From the NCBI GenBank assembly GCA_001695595.3, contig MBPM02000070.1, positions 186,001 to 250,000 on the forward strand: a stretch of 64,000 bases of DNA, in the 5' to 3' direction. The notes below the pieces were generated by a model, which saw only the letters and a program-made list of their open reading frames with translations, did no database searches and had not been told where the DNA came from. Position 1 is the stretch's first letter. Every line of letters starts with the position of its first letter. Position numbers and translations under genes: made by a program. Below, piece after piece: positions 13,130-25,244 of the stretch. Source of the DNA: Plasmopara viticola (lineage: Eukaryota > Oomycota > Peronosporomycetes > Peronosporales > Peronosporaceae).

Positions 13130-13216
13130 TTGTAACGTAAGCCATCGAATTGGTAGCCATTATTCGATGCTTAAACAAATCGTTTTGTATAATGATTTTT
13201 GTGCGAATCCAGATAT
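13130..13216 (-). mobile_element. Pogo-like transposon, 3' end remnant
   Basis: TGTAACGTAAGCCATCGAAT and the following about 70 bp match the end of pogo copy C at 36,921-36,990. The continuation of this element is found at 21,030-21,085 in inverse orientation, on the other side of an inverted segment. The LINE derivative at 13,217 interrupts it; its TSD half is 13,204-13,216. Confidence 0.7.
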
Positions 13217-13530
13217 GTATGTATTACGTTATTGCGTTGCCAAGTTATGCACGTGCTAGGCTCGGTCAGACTAGTCCACGGCATAGAGTGGTGTCCACAT
13301 ACGTCGGGTCTCGTTCGGCGGGCAGCCAGCACCGAGGTCGTGAGGGTCTTCCATTATCCTGTTTAGCTATGACTTGGTAAGAGCCCAGGTGGCGCCCGGT
13401 GCTGGAGACCGTCGCGTCGAGGGTGAGACTCGTTAGAGACCTGCAGATGCCCGAGAGCACCTGCCCGAAATGCGCGAGCATTTAGCCCCCGCGCTTGGAA
13501 GGAGGGCGTCACCCCAACCTTTTCCAAGAT
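13217..13530 (-). mobile_element. Non-autonomous LINE derivative, copy 1
   Basis: A roughly 310-bp element whose 5' head (near 13,525) matches the head of the LINE at 61,931-63,040 and whose 3' end matches the LINE C-terminal coding end and tail (GTATTACG...). The endonuclease and most of the reverse transcriptase are missing. Its two flanks do not match each other but match the flanks of copy 2 at 21,086-21,401: CGAATCCAGATAT at 13,204-13,216 pairs with the reverse of 21,073-21,085, and TATAAGTTGT at 13,531-13,540 with the reverse of 21,402-21,411. Confidence 0.85.
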
Positions 13531-14760
13531 TATAAGTTGTGTCTGATTAAAAAAGCGTGCCTGCGCCTTGACCTGCGAGTTAAAGTGGAACTGTTGCGTA
13601 CGAGTCGCTAGGTTGATATAGGTTCTGAAGAAAATTCTTAGGGTATTTTACCATACATCTTACATTTAAGCATCCGTGAGATGAGTATGCAAATTTGCTC
13701 ACTTGATTGACGGGAGACAGGAAAGTGCCAATTCACTTGTAGTTCACAGTGCTCGTGAAGTCCATTACAAGCTTCGTGTGGAAGTGCAGCTGACATTGTC
13801 AATGGATAGCGTCAAAGCATAGCGTCAAAGCATTTTTGCTTTCCCTCAGAGTTACATCTCTCCATCATGATCAGCAGCACCGACGCAACCGAATGTATTA
13901 AAATTGCTCTTGAGTAAGTTTTGTTGATCAGGTCACAACTTCTCCAAGGCGGCCTCGGACCCTCGAGTAATTCGAATTTGAGATGTGTTTTTTTTTCGAC
14001 CATATCACCCCTGAACTTTATAGTTGGATATGATTCCGCGCGTACCAATTTATGGCTTTAAACTGGTTCACAAGGTCATCTACTTCTATGCTCGGCCGAC
14101 TGCTCAAAATCATAGCCTTATGGGTACACAACATATCAGCCTTATACAAATTATAGCGATGGCTATGAGTACTACCAGTCATTAGGTGGCGTATTCGCCG
14201 ATCTACCATCTGAGGTGGCTAGTTTCAATTAACTCCATAGTCTATTTTTTTTTGTACATTGTCCGATGCATAAACTTTTACATGTCGAAAGGAGAAAAAT
14301 TAGAGCACCGACAGGTTATAAGTGTATCGGCTAACCTCAAAGCTAGATCATGTAGATCGTACTGCCTCTATTGGCTACTAAAGTTCCTAATTTTGAATGA
14401 TAAGCGTCCAATCGCACACGTAGCTGCAGCAACTAAACATTGACAGTGTTTTCGGAAGTGCTGCAGGCGAGCGGAACACAATGATCTTAAAGGGACGGAC
14501 ATCACGAAGTAGATTAGTGGATAGTGTGGATAATTGATAAGCTGGGTAGACTCAGTGTGGATTTCTCTAAGTTCCGCGTAGGAGGGGATGAAAAAAATTC
14601 TTGCTCCTCAATCTTCACTTTTAAAATTGATGTTGGCACAGCTATTCTTGACACTACTTCGGGTGAAGTTGCAATGTACATGTAATAACCCGCAAGCGTT
14701 GCAAAGAATATGTTTGCCTCTGTATGCTTAAGAAAGCACCAAAATTATGGTAAATGATGT
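13531..14760 (-). repeat. Block K, copy 2 (inverted)
   Basis: No gene. Reverse complement matches 8,220-9,400 and 32,860-33,970, for example 13,920-13,985 against 33,525-33,590. It is part of the segment inverted between two LINE derivatives. A 14-bp tandem duplication is visible at about 13,809-13,836. Confidence 0.6.
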
Positions 14761-16690
14761 TATTCGTGGTGGCACATTCCCTACCTGCCATGCATTACGT
14801 GGGCTCTTTCAAGATAAGTTCAGTTACTCATACTCATCACCTCCATCATTTTTAATACCTCGCATTCGACACTAAATTTGACTCAAATCTGGACCATAAA
14901 GTGCTTGTATGCTAGCACCGCCTTGTCTTAAGTCGGATTTAAAGAAAAGTTTGCAGTGAATAGTGTAGCGATAAACAAAGGCTATCGGGAACTTGTATTT
15001 AAGACCTGTTTTAACCTTTAAATTCTAAGCAAGTCACTTCCCACGCGTTATCAACGCATTCTTCTCCGTGTTCTTACAGGACTGTCAAATTTCTCTCTAT
15101 AATACCGCGCATACGTCACTGTTTGTCTTTCTTTGCCCGAGAGCTTATCCCCTCTAATGCTTTTGTCATCTTGACATTTGTGCCGACGCTTAGATGCCCA
15201 AATTTAATATAACTTACATCAGCAATCTCGATCGCATGTCTCAATCGATCGCTTTTTTGTAATTTGCAATATCGACATAATAACATCCCTAACAAAAGTT
15301 TTCGGTTCATACCGAGCACATGGATAAGAAGCTCATTGTTCTTCATTTTCACGTAATACGCTGCTAGCTTACCAATCATCCCGGCGATAACTCGTTTTGT
15401 TCATGATACGTTAAGGGATACCCTTCGGATCGTGCATATAATGCTATGTCTTTAGGCACTTTTGTGGTCAGCACATATGTCAAATGCGCATAAAATCTCC
15501 TTGCCTATCGGTTTCGTCTTACCATGATCAATATTTTATTAGTTGCTATTCGCACGCCGCAGTGAGTTTAAGGTATTTCGATAAGTTATGTATTTTCAAA
15601 AAGTGGTGACTTAATCTTCCAATGATACTTGAACGTTTCTTTCTGTCCTGCTTCATGTTCACCCGAGTTCTCGCCAGTCCTCGCCCAATTTGTTACGTCT
15701 ACTACTTTCACGAAGCCCGCATTGACCGATTTGTCTTCGCTACTCTTAGAACACATTTGACATTTCACCTTCTCTCACGTGTAGCACCTATCTTGCTACC
15801 TTCTGTATTTTTGTGGGTTATATCATCACGTCTCTTCCCAGACTCGTGTTCCTTGTCGATTTCTGTGGGCTTTACGAAATGCATTTCCTCCTTTACTTAC
15901 TACAAATAGCCCGTGCTTGCTAAAGTCAGGCCTTACAGCATGTACTCCCTCAATCTGGATCTGGGTAGTGGACGAAATCGTCCACCATAAATTAATTCAA
16001 ACCTTTGTTTTCTGCTGAAATTTAACGCAAATAATGCTCAATCCATATATTTTGTTACATTTCGATGCTGCGAAAGTTAATTTACTTTAAGCCAGTGTAA
16101 TCGAGTCGCAAACGTGTGCAGTAACTTCTTCATCGATTGCATCAATCTAAGTTGTTCCCTTTATTTACCTTTCGCTTGTTGTTTGCAAACGCTTCTTACA
16201 TCCAGTGAGACGACGCTCTGTAATATGATATCTCATCCAGCAAACCCGCACGACGAGTTGTACTCAGTGCTGTACCAAGATGTTCTTTGTCAAATAAGTT
16301 TATTCAAAGCTTCCTCTGCTTCGCATCTGGCACGCTTATACCCTTAACTGGCACAAAATGTACCAACTTAGGCTACCTTCGTTGCGCTAACTTTTGTTGC
16401 GGAAGTTCTGGGGGTGGCGCTTGCGTCACCACTACACTTTTGGTTGCGTTCCTCAGCCAGTGCTTATGTTACCCGAGCCAAAATAGACTCTGTGACCTTT
16501 CCAGTCGATCTTTAAGTGTCACATATTCTAGCAACATACCTAGAAACTTGACTAATGCCTTTTGTTTTCCCTTCTCTAATTTGTTTTCTTTATCACTTTT
16601 GATTTCTAAGCTGCGCCTTAAGCTTGGCCTAGGCGCCCCTTTGACTACGATGAGTCCGTTAGACTTAAAAAGAAATTAATTTGATAGAAT
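14761..16690 (-). pseudogene. Gag-like relic (block H, copy 2, inverted, short form)
   Basis: Minus-strand translation of about 16,690-16,280 gives a charged coiled-coil-like stretch. The gag motif VDDFVHYPDP lies near 15,970 and further homology runs to 15,040-15,900. It lacks the copia-derived 2.9 kb found in copies 1, 4 and 5: sequence near 14,790 joins directly to the equivalent of about 7,950. All frames are broken. Confidence 0.5.
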
Positions 16691-19469
16691 GATTTGCACA
16701 ATAAAATGATATTACATATGTAAATATTTCAAAACTATTAACGATTTACACTGCTGGTCGAATTAAGCTGAGGTATTGACGCAATCGGTGGGTCATAAAT
16801 CGTGTAACGCAAGCTGCCTGATGCCCTCTACTGGCTTTCTGATCTTTACTAGCTTAAAACCCACTCTAGGCTTAAGATTTTATATCAAATAGGTAATTGC
16901 GTAGCTTGGATCTGACTAGCAATACATTCGAGCTTGTAGCGTCCGGTTTTCCAGCAATTAAAAAGCTTTAAATCACACTGTCAAATTTCTATCGATAAGA
17001 TGCCTTTCGCTTTTTTTTGCTACATGAGCGACCGTGGCAGTGTCGGTCGCACGGTAATTTCACAGACACATCAATCTTAGCAAAAAACATTATTTCGATG
17101 CTAATTGTGGTAGGAGCGCAGACTTGAAGAATATATACTCACGTTTAAGGAGATATGACTATCATCAAGGCTTCGACCTCATACGAGTACTGAGGTGCTC
17201 TTCAAAGTTCTGTTCTCGCGCTCGATCTGGTTGGAAAGGCGAGCACGATGATGAATACGGTGGATGATACAGCCAATAGCCACCACGCCAAAAATATAAG
17301 GCGAAAGAGCTGAAAGCTCACAATGCTGTGCTCCCGAGCGGTCAATTAACTCCGAAAGGAAGCAATTTTGATGACGAAAACTTTGACGGCGCAAATCGTT
17401 TGCCTAGTCCAGCAATTGATTTCGGATGGTCCACTGTGAACAGGTTCATCCTACCTTGATCCCGCCAACCCAAAACATGCTCGTAATGCTGGTATTGCTT
17501 CAAGACAATTAGCCCATTTTATCTTAGCCACGACTAGGAGCAATACTGGTGTTTCGACAACGTACTTTATTAGTCATTTTGCATGATCGTCTATTAAAGA
17601 AGACAAAGAGATACTCTATACGTAGTACCTTGGCAGCTTTAGCACACAATTCACACTGCGCCGCCACAAAATCGATCGACCCACATATGTGGCTCTTAGT
17701 GCACATACCGCAAAGTGTGTACAAACAGTGGAATTACTCAAGCATACCGCGACGGATGGTCCGCTGCGTATATCAACAAATGAGCTCCAAATAGTTTGTT
17801 CTAAATTGCAGCGTTAAATAGCCGATCTCCATCCGACACCAATGTCCCCGGACTGTAACGGAGTGTTAATTGAAGCATCATATTTACATCTTACCCTACG
17901 ACTTCGTCGCTTATAAACACGGATACCGTTTGTCCACTCATAGCGATTTCTCCGCAATCGTCGCCAAAGAGAATGTCAACATCAAAGTTTGCAAAAAATC
18001 CACTAAAAGATATTTATCAGCATCTGTGTTATAAGCCAGACAAATATTTTCTGTCGATAGAAAGTTTACTTCTGCTTAGACCAACTCATGATTCGACGTG
18101 TACAATAAAAAAATTATACTTGTGTGTTTACCTAAGTAACATTTGTTAATCATTGCAAGCACCTTGCCAATCTTCGGGCAAATTGGTGTATTTACCATTA
18201 TCCTTAGGAATAAATGGCCTTGATAGACATAAAATCCTGAAGATCCACGCTATGCTGTATAAATGAAACTATGAGATCTAGTTCTTGCTAAGTAGGGTGA
18301 GCAGCATTTGTATAGCCCTAAGACACGGCTTTTGCCCTTCACAGCCCTGAAGTGAGACGAAAGTCGACTTCGCCGGACACTTCTAGTATGGACACAGATC
18401 ATGTGTGCTAATATGCTACTTTACTCGGTGACATTCAAAAATGCGGATTTACGGGGATTCTCTAAGTCCTATGGGACAAAAAATTACCTCTTTGAAGGAA
18501 TTCAGAAGGGCGAGCCTGTTCGTAACAGCTGTTTTTAAGCAGTTTGCACTAACGTTTTCGACATCGTTCCCTGCACTACAAGGGTTGAGTGCAAGGCGAG
18601 CCCATTCTTAAACCGTTCGTTTCTACAATCACCTAAATTTGTTTTGGAAATTTCCTTCAGATATGAATTTATTAGCTCATAAGCATACTTATAAATTTCA
18701 TGTCTTCTTTCCTTGCAGGCAAGAAAGTGTTACCGCTGATGAAATTAAACTTTCGTTGGAAAGAACTTTGTTTTGACTGCTCCTTCGTGCGCTGCATGAA
18801 TATACAGAAGTATGCGTAAAAGGCTTGCGTTGAACTGTCAGTTTATTTTTGTTGTACGATTTTAAATGCAAAGAAAAGATAAGCACATAATTTCTGTCAA
18901 CCTCATATGGTGGAATGGAGGCGATTGAAAAAATATGTGGACTTACTGGCCGAGCCACAGGCCATGTTTCAGTCAGGACTTGGAGAGATACGAACAACGA
19001 CAACGCGACCGATCAACAGGAATGGTACATACACTACTCTATTGGTAGTGTGTGCAATCTTTTGTGATCTCTATTAGCCCGAAGGAAGAAAAGAGTCGCT
19101 CACCGAAAGATCTTGGAGGTTCCTGCTATGCGGCTTTGATGACAACATTTTTGGTCTAATGTGTAGTTCCTTTTCTGTTAGAAGTTAGAGGCAAAGAATA
19201 TGGCTGTACAGCGATTAATAGTCTTTCAACAAGCTTATCGCGTCTAATAGATTAAAATACTGAACAGAGATAATACAGGGTCTCGCTGAGGTCTTAAAAA
19301 AGTCTATTTAAAGCCACAACATCGCGTAAGGTGAAAGCGATGAAAATTGCCAAGTCAATGTCTACTGCAGCGTCGATAAGAATAGCTGAAGTAAATAGAG
19401 GGTCCTTTTTATGATGACGAGGCAGATTTGTAGACATCAGGAATTTCGTGTTATCTCAAACATATCGTT
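16691..19469 (-). repeat. Block G, copy 4 (inverted)
   Basis: Reverse complement matches blocks G1-G3. Examples are 17,179-17,290 against 30,420-30,540, 18,540-18,730 against 27,650-27,830, and 19,270-19,450 against 26,945-27,110 and 37,905-38,070. No integrase could be recognised here and no open frame is supported. Confidence 0.6.
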
Positions 19470-21085
19470 GTGGTGACGTTGGATGAGCTGTAACGTAGAC
19501 CATCGAATTTGTAGCCAGTATCAAAATCGTAGCAAATTCTGCTTTACCACCATCAGATTAGTGGGCACTACCAATCCCATCCAAAAGAACAATCAATGAG
19601 AAAGAGAAGGAAAATGTACAACAATGACCACTTGCCAGGAGTAGTACAGGGATGTAGTGAAGGAGAGAAACTTGTGAATGTCTCAAGCGCAACAAAGATA
19701 CCATATTTTACATCTAAGGAGTATGTAAACAAACATCGAGATTGTGACGTCGAGATTGATGAAGTAGACAAAACCGATACATTGTGGGGATGAAATTATG
19801 AAATGGATACTGGAATGAAGTGTGCGGGTTTCCTTGTCTCTAGATTGCTCCGTGTGCTCGGTGAAAGATGGTACAGGAAATTCGTTGGTCGCCATAGTCA
19901 AATTCTTGCTGTTCGAGAGATTCAAGTAGTCAATCTTAGCCGTTGCGATGCGTTTGAAGACGTAATTGATCGTCTATTTTGAACAATGGCTTGATTGACT
20001 ATTTTGACCGATTTTAAAGCAGACCGAGTATCTTATAGTGATGAAGCAGGTTTTCAAACTCAAGACAAGTAAGGAAGTAATAGTAGTCAAAGGGTGCAAA
20101 AATGTGTAGACAAAAACCGTCACAGCCACTCACCTATCGTTGATCGCAGCATGCTCGGTCTTGGACACATTATACAAACAACATTCATTCTACCTGGCAA
20201 ACATGCTGCTCGTAAAATGTTGGACTAATGTGTTGTTGCAAAGGCATTCGTGGCGACAACAGAGAGTAGTTACAAAAGGAGGAGATATTTAATAAATGGA
20301 TTGATCAATTTCAAAAATCACTACCGCCGAACGTTAAATAACCCCTCATTCTAATTTGATGGATTCGGTTTTCATATATCAATGAGACGTTACAAAAGCT
20401 TTAGAATAAGGGATTTTGCTAGTTTGCTTGCCGCCAAAGCTACGCATTTGGTGCAGCCACTAGACATTGCAGTATTTCGAGTTTTAAAAAGCAAATCCGT
20501 GCCTCTATCCACACGTATATGCTGGAAACGGGGTGACCAATCATAGCCAAATCAGTATCGATCCGCCTCGCTAGTAATACAGCAGGTATTAGAGCGTGTG
20601 GTTTATTTTCACCTAAGTAAAGATGCTGGGAAGACTGGAGCTGTTGAAAGATGTAGGAGTCTGTACAATCAAAAAGGTGTTGGTGTTTGCGATACAAAGA
20701 AGAGATTTGTCTGAGATTTTGACGCTGCCCCCATCAACGAGATAGATACGCAATCGGACGACAGTTGATGTTGCTGGGCGTTTATTTTACAGATGAACTG
20801 TTGCTGTCGCTTGATCTTATCAAAAGAAAAAGCTTGGAAACAACCTGAAGTTGAGCGAAGGAAGTCGGAGAAGAGTATGGATGAAGTGAATGGACCTTCT
20901 GAATTGCAAACATACTTTTAAGCTGTTGTGTAGCAATAATAGCGGTTGTTCTGAATGGCTAAGGATTCGATTACAGGGTTTCCTTTAATTTTTCACTAGT
21001 CATTTCGTGATGTATGATCATTTGCTGGTAATGATTGCATGCGTTTGTATTGTCTATTGCCTTTTTCACTGTATATCTAAATTCG
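19470..21085 (+). mobile_element. Pogo/jerky-like DNA transposon, copy A (decayed)
   Basis: The 5' terminus CTGTAACGTAGACCATCGAAT is at 19,488-19,508. A CENP-B/psq-type helix-turn-helix N-terminus is readable at about 19,596-19,760 (RKRRKMYNNDH...). A DDE_1 transposase motif, ATHLVQPLDIAVF, is at about 20,440-20,480. Multiple stops make it non-functional. The 3' end is cut by a LINE derivative at 21,086, and the missing terminus is at 13,130-13,216. The whole copy is inverted relative to copies B and C. Confidence 0.75.
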
Positions 21086-21401
21086 ACTTCGGAAAAGGTT
21101 GGGGTGACGCCCTCCTTCCAAGCGCGGGGGCTAAATGCTCGCGCGCTTCGGGCAGGTGCTCTCGGGCATCTGCAGGTCTCTAACGAGTCTCACCCTCGAC
21201 GCGACGGTCTCCAGCACCAGGGCGCCACCTGGGCTCTTACCAAGTCAGAGCTAAGCAGAATAATGGAAGACCCTCACGGCCTCGGTGCTGGCTGTACTGC
21301 CCGCCGAACGAGACCCGACGTATGCGGCCGTGGACTAGCCAGACTGAGCCTAGCTCGTGCATAACATGGCAACGCGATAACGTGATACATTACATTACGT
21401 T
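21086..21401 (+). mobile_element. Non-autonomous LINE derivative, copy 2
   Basis: Same double-deletion derivative as copy 1, opposite orientation. It begins AAAAGGTTGGGGTGACG and ends in a TACATTACATTACG tail. A short frame (21,035-21,364) reads through it but is only the remnant of LINE coding ends. Flank ACAACTTATA (21,402-21,411) pairs with the far flank of copy 1, not with its own left flank. Confidence 0.87.
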
Positions 21402-21411
21402 ACAACTTATA

Positions 21412-22955
21412 CTTATACGCGAAGGCAGACTTATCTCTTCGGGCTCTAAAGCAGCTTGTTTGCTGCTGTTTTGATCATTGCTAAATGACCTGGCCGTCTA
21501 GTAGCCATCTTTGTTGATTTCATGTGACAACGATCAAAATTTTTGTTTAGAGGGCATAAAAAACAATGAATGACTTTCATTATCTCTTCTATTAAATATG
21601 ATGTGGGATCATGTCGTTGATGCGATATAATTTAAGATGTGAAGAATGCCGTGCTTCTGTGGGCGCTGGTGTAAAGAGTTACTCGATACTATAATTACGC
21701 CAAACCAGTACTATAGAATGTATGCTAAACTGCGTCATCCTCGAGCTTTTTTGTAGTAGAATGTGCAGATGGGATAGCAAACCACTATAAGTGTTTACGG
21801 CAATTAGAAGGACGTTCTTGGGTCTCAACAATTTTTCGAACGCAACTACTAATTGTCCTCATCCGCATTCTGAATTCTTCCCTTGTATACATGTATGACC
21901 TAATTCATTAACATATTGGGCATGAGCACACCAGTACGAAACGCCCTTTTCCTCCAAGTATGCAGGTCTTGACTCGGATGTCGCTGGTCAATTAATTTCA
22001 TGAGCTCGGCAACCTAGCAGCCAAAGGCAATACACTATTGGTGCAAGTGCAATACGTATGGTTACGAAACGTGCTGAGAACATTGCTATAAAAAGCGTGG
22101 ACTGCGTCATCGTGGCATAAACTTTAAAAATTGCAGCAAAAGAAATATATCGCGGCCGAAAGCATTTGTCTTTTTCAGTTAGAGTCGAGATAGTCGACAG
22201 CAGCGCGAGCATTTGGTACACGGCGCTCCGCTGGAATGAAGCAATAGATATAGAAATGTTTGATGTTGAGCTCACGTTTGTATAAATGCGTTGATTGTGT
22301 ACTTGCATGTCTGCTTATGCAAAGTAGCAATGAAAAACATATCAGTTGAGCACACAAATATCAAACTCAACAAACGCGACCAACCTTGCCTGAATCAAAA
22401 CACATTACGAAGAGGCCATTACCCATTGTGTCTTATTGAAGACTGGCTTTACAGGCAAGCTACGATGTAAAGCAATGCGTAAGTAAAACGTACGACTCAA
22501 TTGGTGGCACAGACAGTCACATTAGCGTGGATTTTACGACCGTTATCGATGCAAAAAGCCAAGTTTAAAGAATTTACTTGTAAAAGTCACCACTCTGTGA
22601 TCTTATCTTCAAACACAATCAACGAGAATCTGTCAGAGCCTACTTGATAGTGTTTTGTACAATCCTTTCAGCAGAACAGCAGCGCGCATTCTACCAGTTT
22701 TTTAGTGACTACAGGTTTCTTTTTGTACTTTCGAAAACTTTTGATATGACGAGTCGACGACCTCGTCTCCTAATGAAAGTTAAGGCTTCAAGGGCACGAA
22801 CAAAAGGGAGATACAGGCTAGACGAGTTGACAAGGAACTGAGAAAAATAATCTAGATTGACGTTTAACAAATCTGTTAGCTACTTAGCTTTAAGACCGGC
22901 AACCGACACATGCATACAACACGGATCGCTTCAATAATTCTGGTTTTCAACTAAT
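21412..22955. repeat. 3' flank of LWY effector 2
   Basis: Non-coding. It is paralogous to 9,401-10,769, and 21,430-21,780 matches 33,980-34,310. The part 21,850-22,490 is found reversed at 34,315-34,858 next to effector 3. Confidence 0.7.
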
Positions 22956-24662
22956 CTACGCTTGCGCTCCGGCATTGTGATACATCGATTCATAAGCTGA
23001 TTTAACACGGGCATCTTCATTTTGTAATTCTTCGACTATCTTCAGCCACGAAACGCCCGAATCCCGCAAATACATCTCCAACCAAAAAATTGCACGCATA
23101 ATAGCATCTTTAAATCTGCTCTTTTCCACACGCCGAAAATACGCCACGGCACCTTTAAACCAATCTTTATAATCTGAAACTCTAGCATTGTCAGAAATAA
23201 GAGAATCCAAAAGAAAATCGGGTTTCTCGTCACGTTCTGGAAGTTTCAACATGGAAGAGGAATCAAAAAGGTACTGCACCATACTGCGTGCATACTCCTT
23301 TACAACGGGGCGCTGACTTGGTGTCAAATATTCAATGCTGTCGGCTGTTCGCTCAAGCTCCTGAAAAAGCCAAACCACTTCATCAAACGAATGCTTTTGG
23401 ATCAGTAAATCAAACATGAGATCGCCATTAAACGGCTTTAATTCCGCATGTAAAGCGGCAGACGAGATGAATTTAACGAACTCGACAGAATTATCCGACG
23501 TAATCGTCTCGCCTAAAAGTTTATAATAAACAAACATGATTTGAGGAAACCGCTGCCATATGTCTCGCACGTGCGCTGCAAGGTACCCAGTGTGATATTC
23601 CACATCTCCTAACACATTTTCAAGCGCATTGGACTCGAACATTACCTTCGCACGCGGCGTTGACATTGTTCGCAGTTCCTTTTCAATGAACCAGCCAATG
23701 TCAAAGTTCAAAGCGCCTGAATTCAAGTACTTTTTAACGTATTGTAGCCATACAGTAAACAACGTCACATCGTCAGTGTCGATCAGAGCATTGCCATCTC
23801 CGAGATGCAAGACTACAAAAATAGTCTTTGGCGATATCTTCTTTCGTAGCCATTCATCAAGCACGAGATCTTTGGTCATTGGATCCGTGACCATGTACGC
23901 CAGCATTTCTGCAGCAAATTTGTTCATATTCGGGTCGTTTCGATAAGAGTCAAACAGTGACACCACTGGTACATACGGATTGAAGAGTATTTTGTCGCGG
24001 AGCGAGAGCGTCAGTTTTAAATTATTTTGGAGCTTAATTTGCTCAACCAGAAATTCCAAAAGTTCCTTGTTTTTAAATGCCGCGTAATTCGAATCCATGC
24101 TGTCGATAAGCCTGTATTGCGTAATATAGTGAAACCACAAAATAAGTTTGGGTTCGTACTTCAATGTGATTAAGTCCGTGCTTTGATGAACGACGCTTCC
24201 AAGTTCCAGGTACAAAAAAACAGTCTTTGGGTTGATATGATCCTGCAACCAACCGTGCGCTTCCCTCTCCATTAAATGCCAATAATCATGGTTCACCATA
24301 TCGAAAACATCTCTTACAATAGCCAGACTTTGCTTTTCCTTCAGTTTGTTCGACAACTTTTCAATCGTCTCGGCTTTATTTGTATTTAATTCAATCACGT
24401 GTACAGCCGATCGACTGAGGTAATCCACCAGTTCAGGTCCTCTCGCTTCATCGTTCTTGCCATTAAATGAGGCCTTGTCTCCGCCATGCACCTTATCGAT
24501 GGTCTCTGCTCTTGTTGGGTTCAGGTTGGTCGTAGCTGCAGCTTTCGATGCGTCTGTTGTGTTCATTCTTTCAACGCGTCTCGTATGCGAGGCAATACCA
24601 TAACAAGCGCTGACATTAACAAAGATTAAAATAGCAGTACGTACGAGGTTAAGGAGGCGCAT
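22956..24662 (-). CDS. Secreted LWY-type effector 2 (568 aa)
   Basis: Paralogue of effector 1 with exactly the same length and organisation: signal peptide 1-22 (ending SACYG), no RXLR, DEAR at 71-74, two W-L...PKT-x-F...L-x-L-G modules, and a divergent C-terminal helical region. The frame is open a further 28 codons upstream to 24,746, but that extension would bury the signal peptide, so the internal ATG at 24,662 is preferred; it also matches the starts of the paralogues. Nucleotides 23,760-24,486 differ from effector 1 at only about five places in 720 bp, while the signal-peptide region and the C-terminal 250 residues differ much more. Predicted secreted virulence protein; target unknown. 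Confidence 0.88.
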   Translation of the reverse strand: MRLLNLVRTAILIFVNVSACYGIASHTRRVERMNTTDASKAAATTNLNPTRAETIDKVHGGDKASFNGKNDEARGPELVDYLSRSAVHVIELNTNKAETIEKLSNKLKEKQSLAIVRDVFDMVNHDYWHLMEREAHGWLQDHINPKTVFLYLELGSVVHQSTDLITLKYEPKLILWFHYITQYRLIDSMDSNYAAFKNKELLEFLVEQIKLQNNLKLTLSLRDKILFNPYVPVVSLFDSYRNDPNMNKFAAEMLAYMVTDPMTKDLVLDEWLRKKISPKTIFVVLHLGDGNALIDTDDVTLFTVWLQYVKKYLNSGALNFDIGWFIEKELRTMSTPRAKVMFESNALENVLGDVEYHTGYLAAHVRDIWQRFPQIMFVYYKLLGETITSDNSVEFVKFISSAALHAELKPFNGDLMFDLLIQKHSFDEVVWLFQELERTADSIEYLTPSQRPVVKEYARSMVQYLFDSSSMLKLPERDEKPDFLLDSLISDNARVSDYKDWFKGAVAYFRRVEKSRFKDAIMRAIFWLEMYLRDSGVSWLKIVEELQNEDARVKSAYESMYHNAGAQA

Positions 24663-25244
24663 GCTTGGTCTCGGGACGTTGCAAGTCGAAGTGATTGCGA
24701 CAAAAATGGCTGGGCGACCAGATATCACACTAGATATGTGGTCCAAATTACCCTTTCGTGTTGACCTGATGTTTGTATCAGGTACCGATTGGCTTGTGAC
24801 TCTATCATTGTATTTTGTTATACATATTTAATTGAAGTAAAATACACAGGAAATTGATCACACCGTATATTTTTATCAATCGGTTGCTTTAATAATGGAA
24901 ACGAAATCGCTGTCCTAAAAATCAAGACAGTGCAGACTCTTCCTCGTACGCAGCCTATGCAAATTCTATGCACGCCGCTATGCTACTACTGATTTGATTC
25001 AATGTTTACCGACTACGCGCCTTAATTTCGCACACATACCTTACCAGTAGCAATTTTTTGCAGAAACAGCGCACAAAATCACCTGTGGTCGTCCGACAAT
25101 CTGCGCTAACGACTATTTACGTAGGCGAATAGTGCCCAAAACGCTGACTTGTATCAATATTGAATCTTCGTCGACTGCTTACGTTTGTCATTAGTCACCT
25201 GTCATGTTCAACTTCAGTATAAGTTGATTGAAGACCAAGCTCAT
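24663..25244. promoter_or_regulatory. 5' flank of effector 2
   Basis: Non-coding. The region 24,840-25,240 shares stretches with 36,590-36,900 (effector 3) and 12,700-13,100 (effector 1), partly rearranged. It ends at the pogo copy B terminus. Confidence 0.4.

Noticed and set aside
13150..13481. Several 60-110 codon frames in the LINE derivatives and their opposite strands
   Set aside because: They are the residual ends of LINE coding sequence or its antisense and recur only because the repeat recurs.
24663..24746. 28-codon N-terminal extension of effector 2
   Set aside because: It would place the signal peptide inside the protein, and the paralogues start at the internal ATG.
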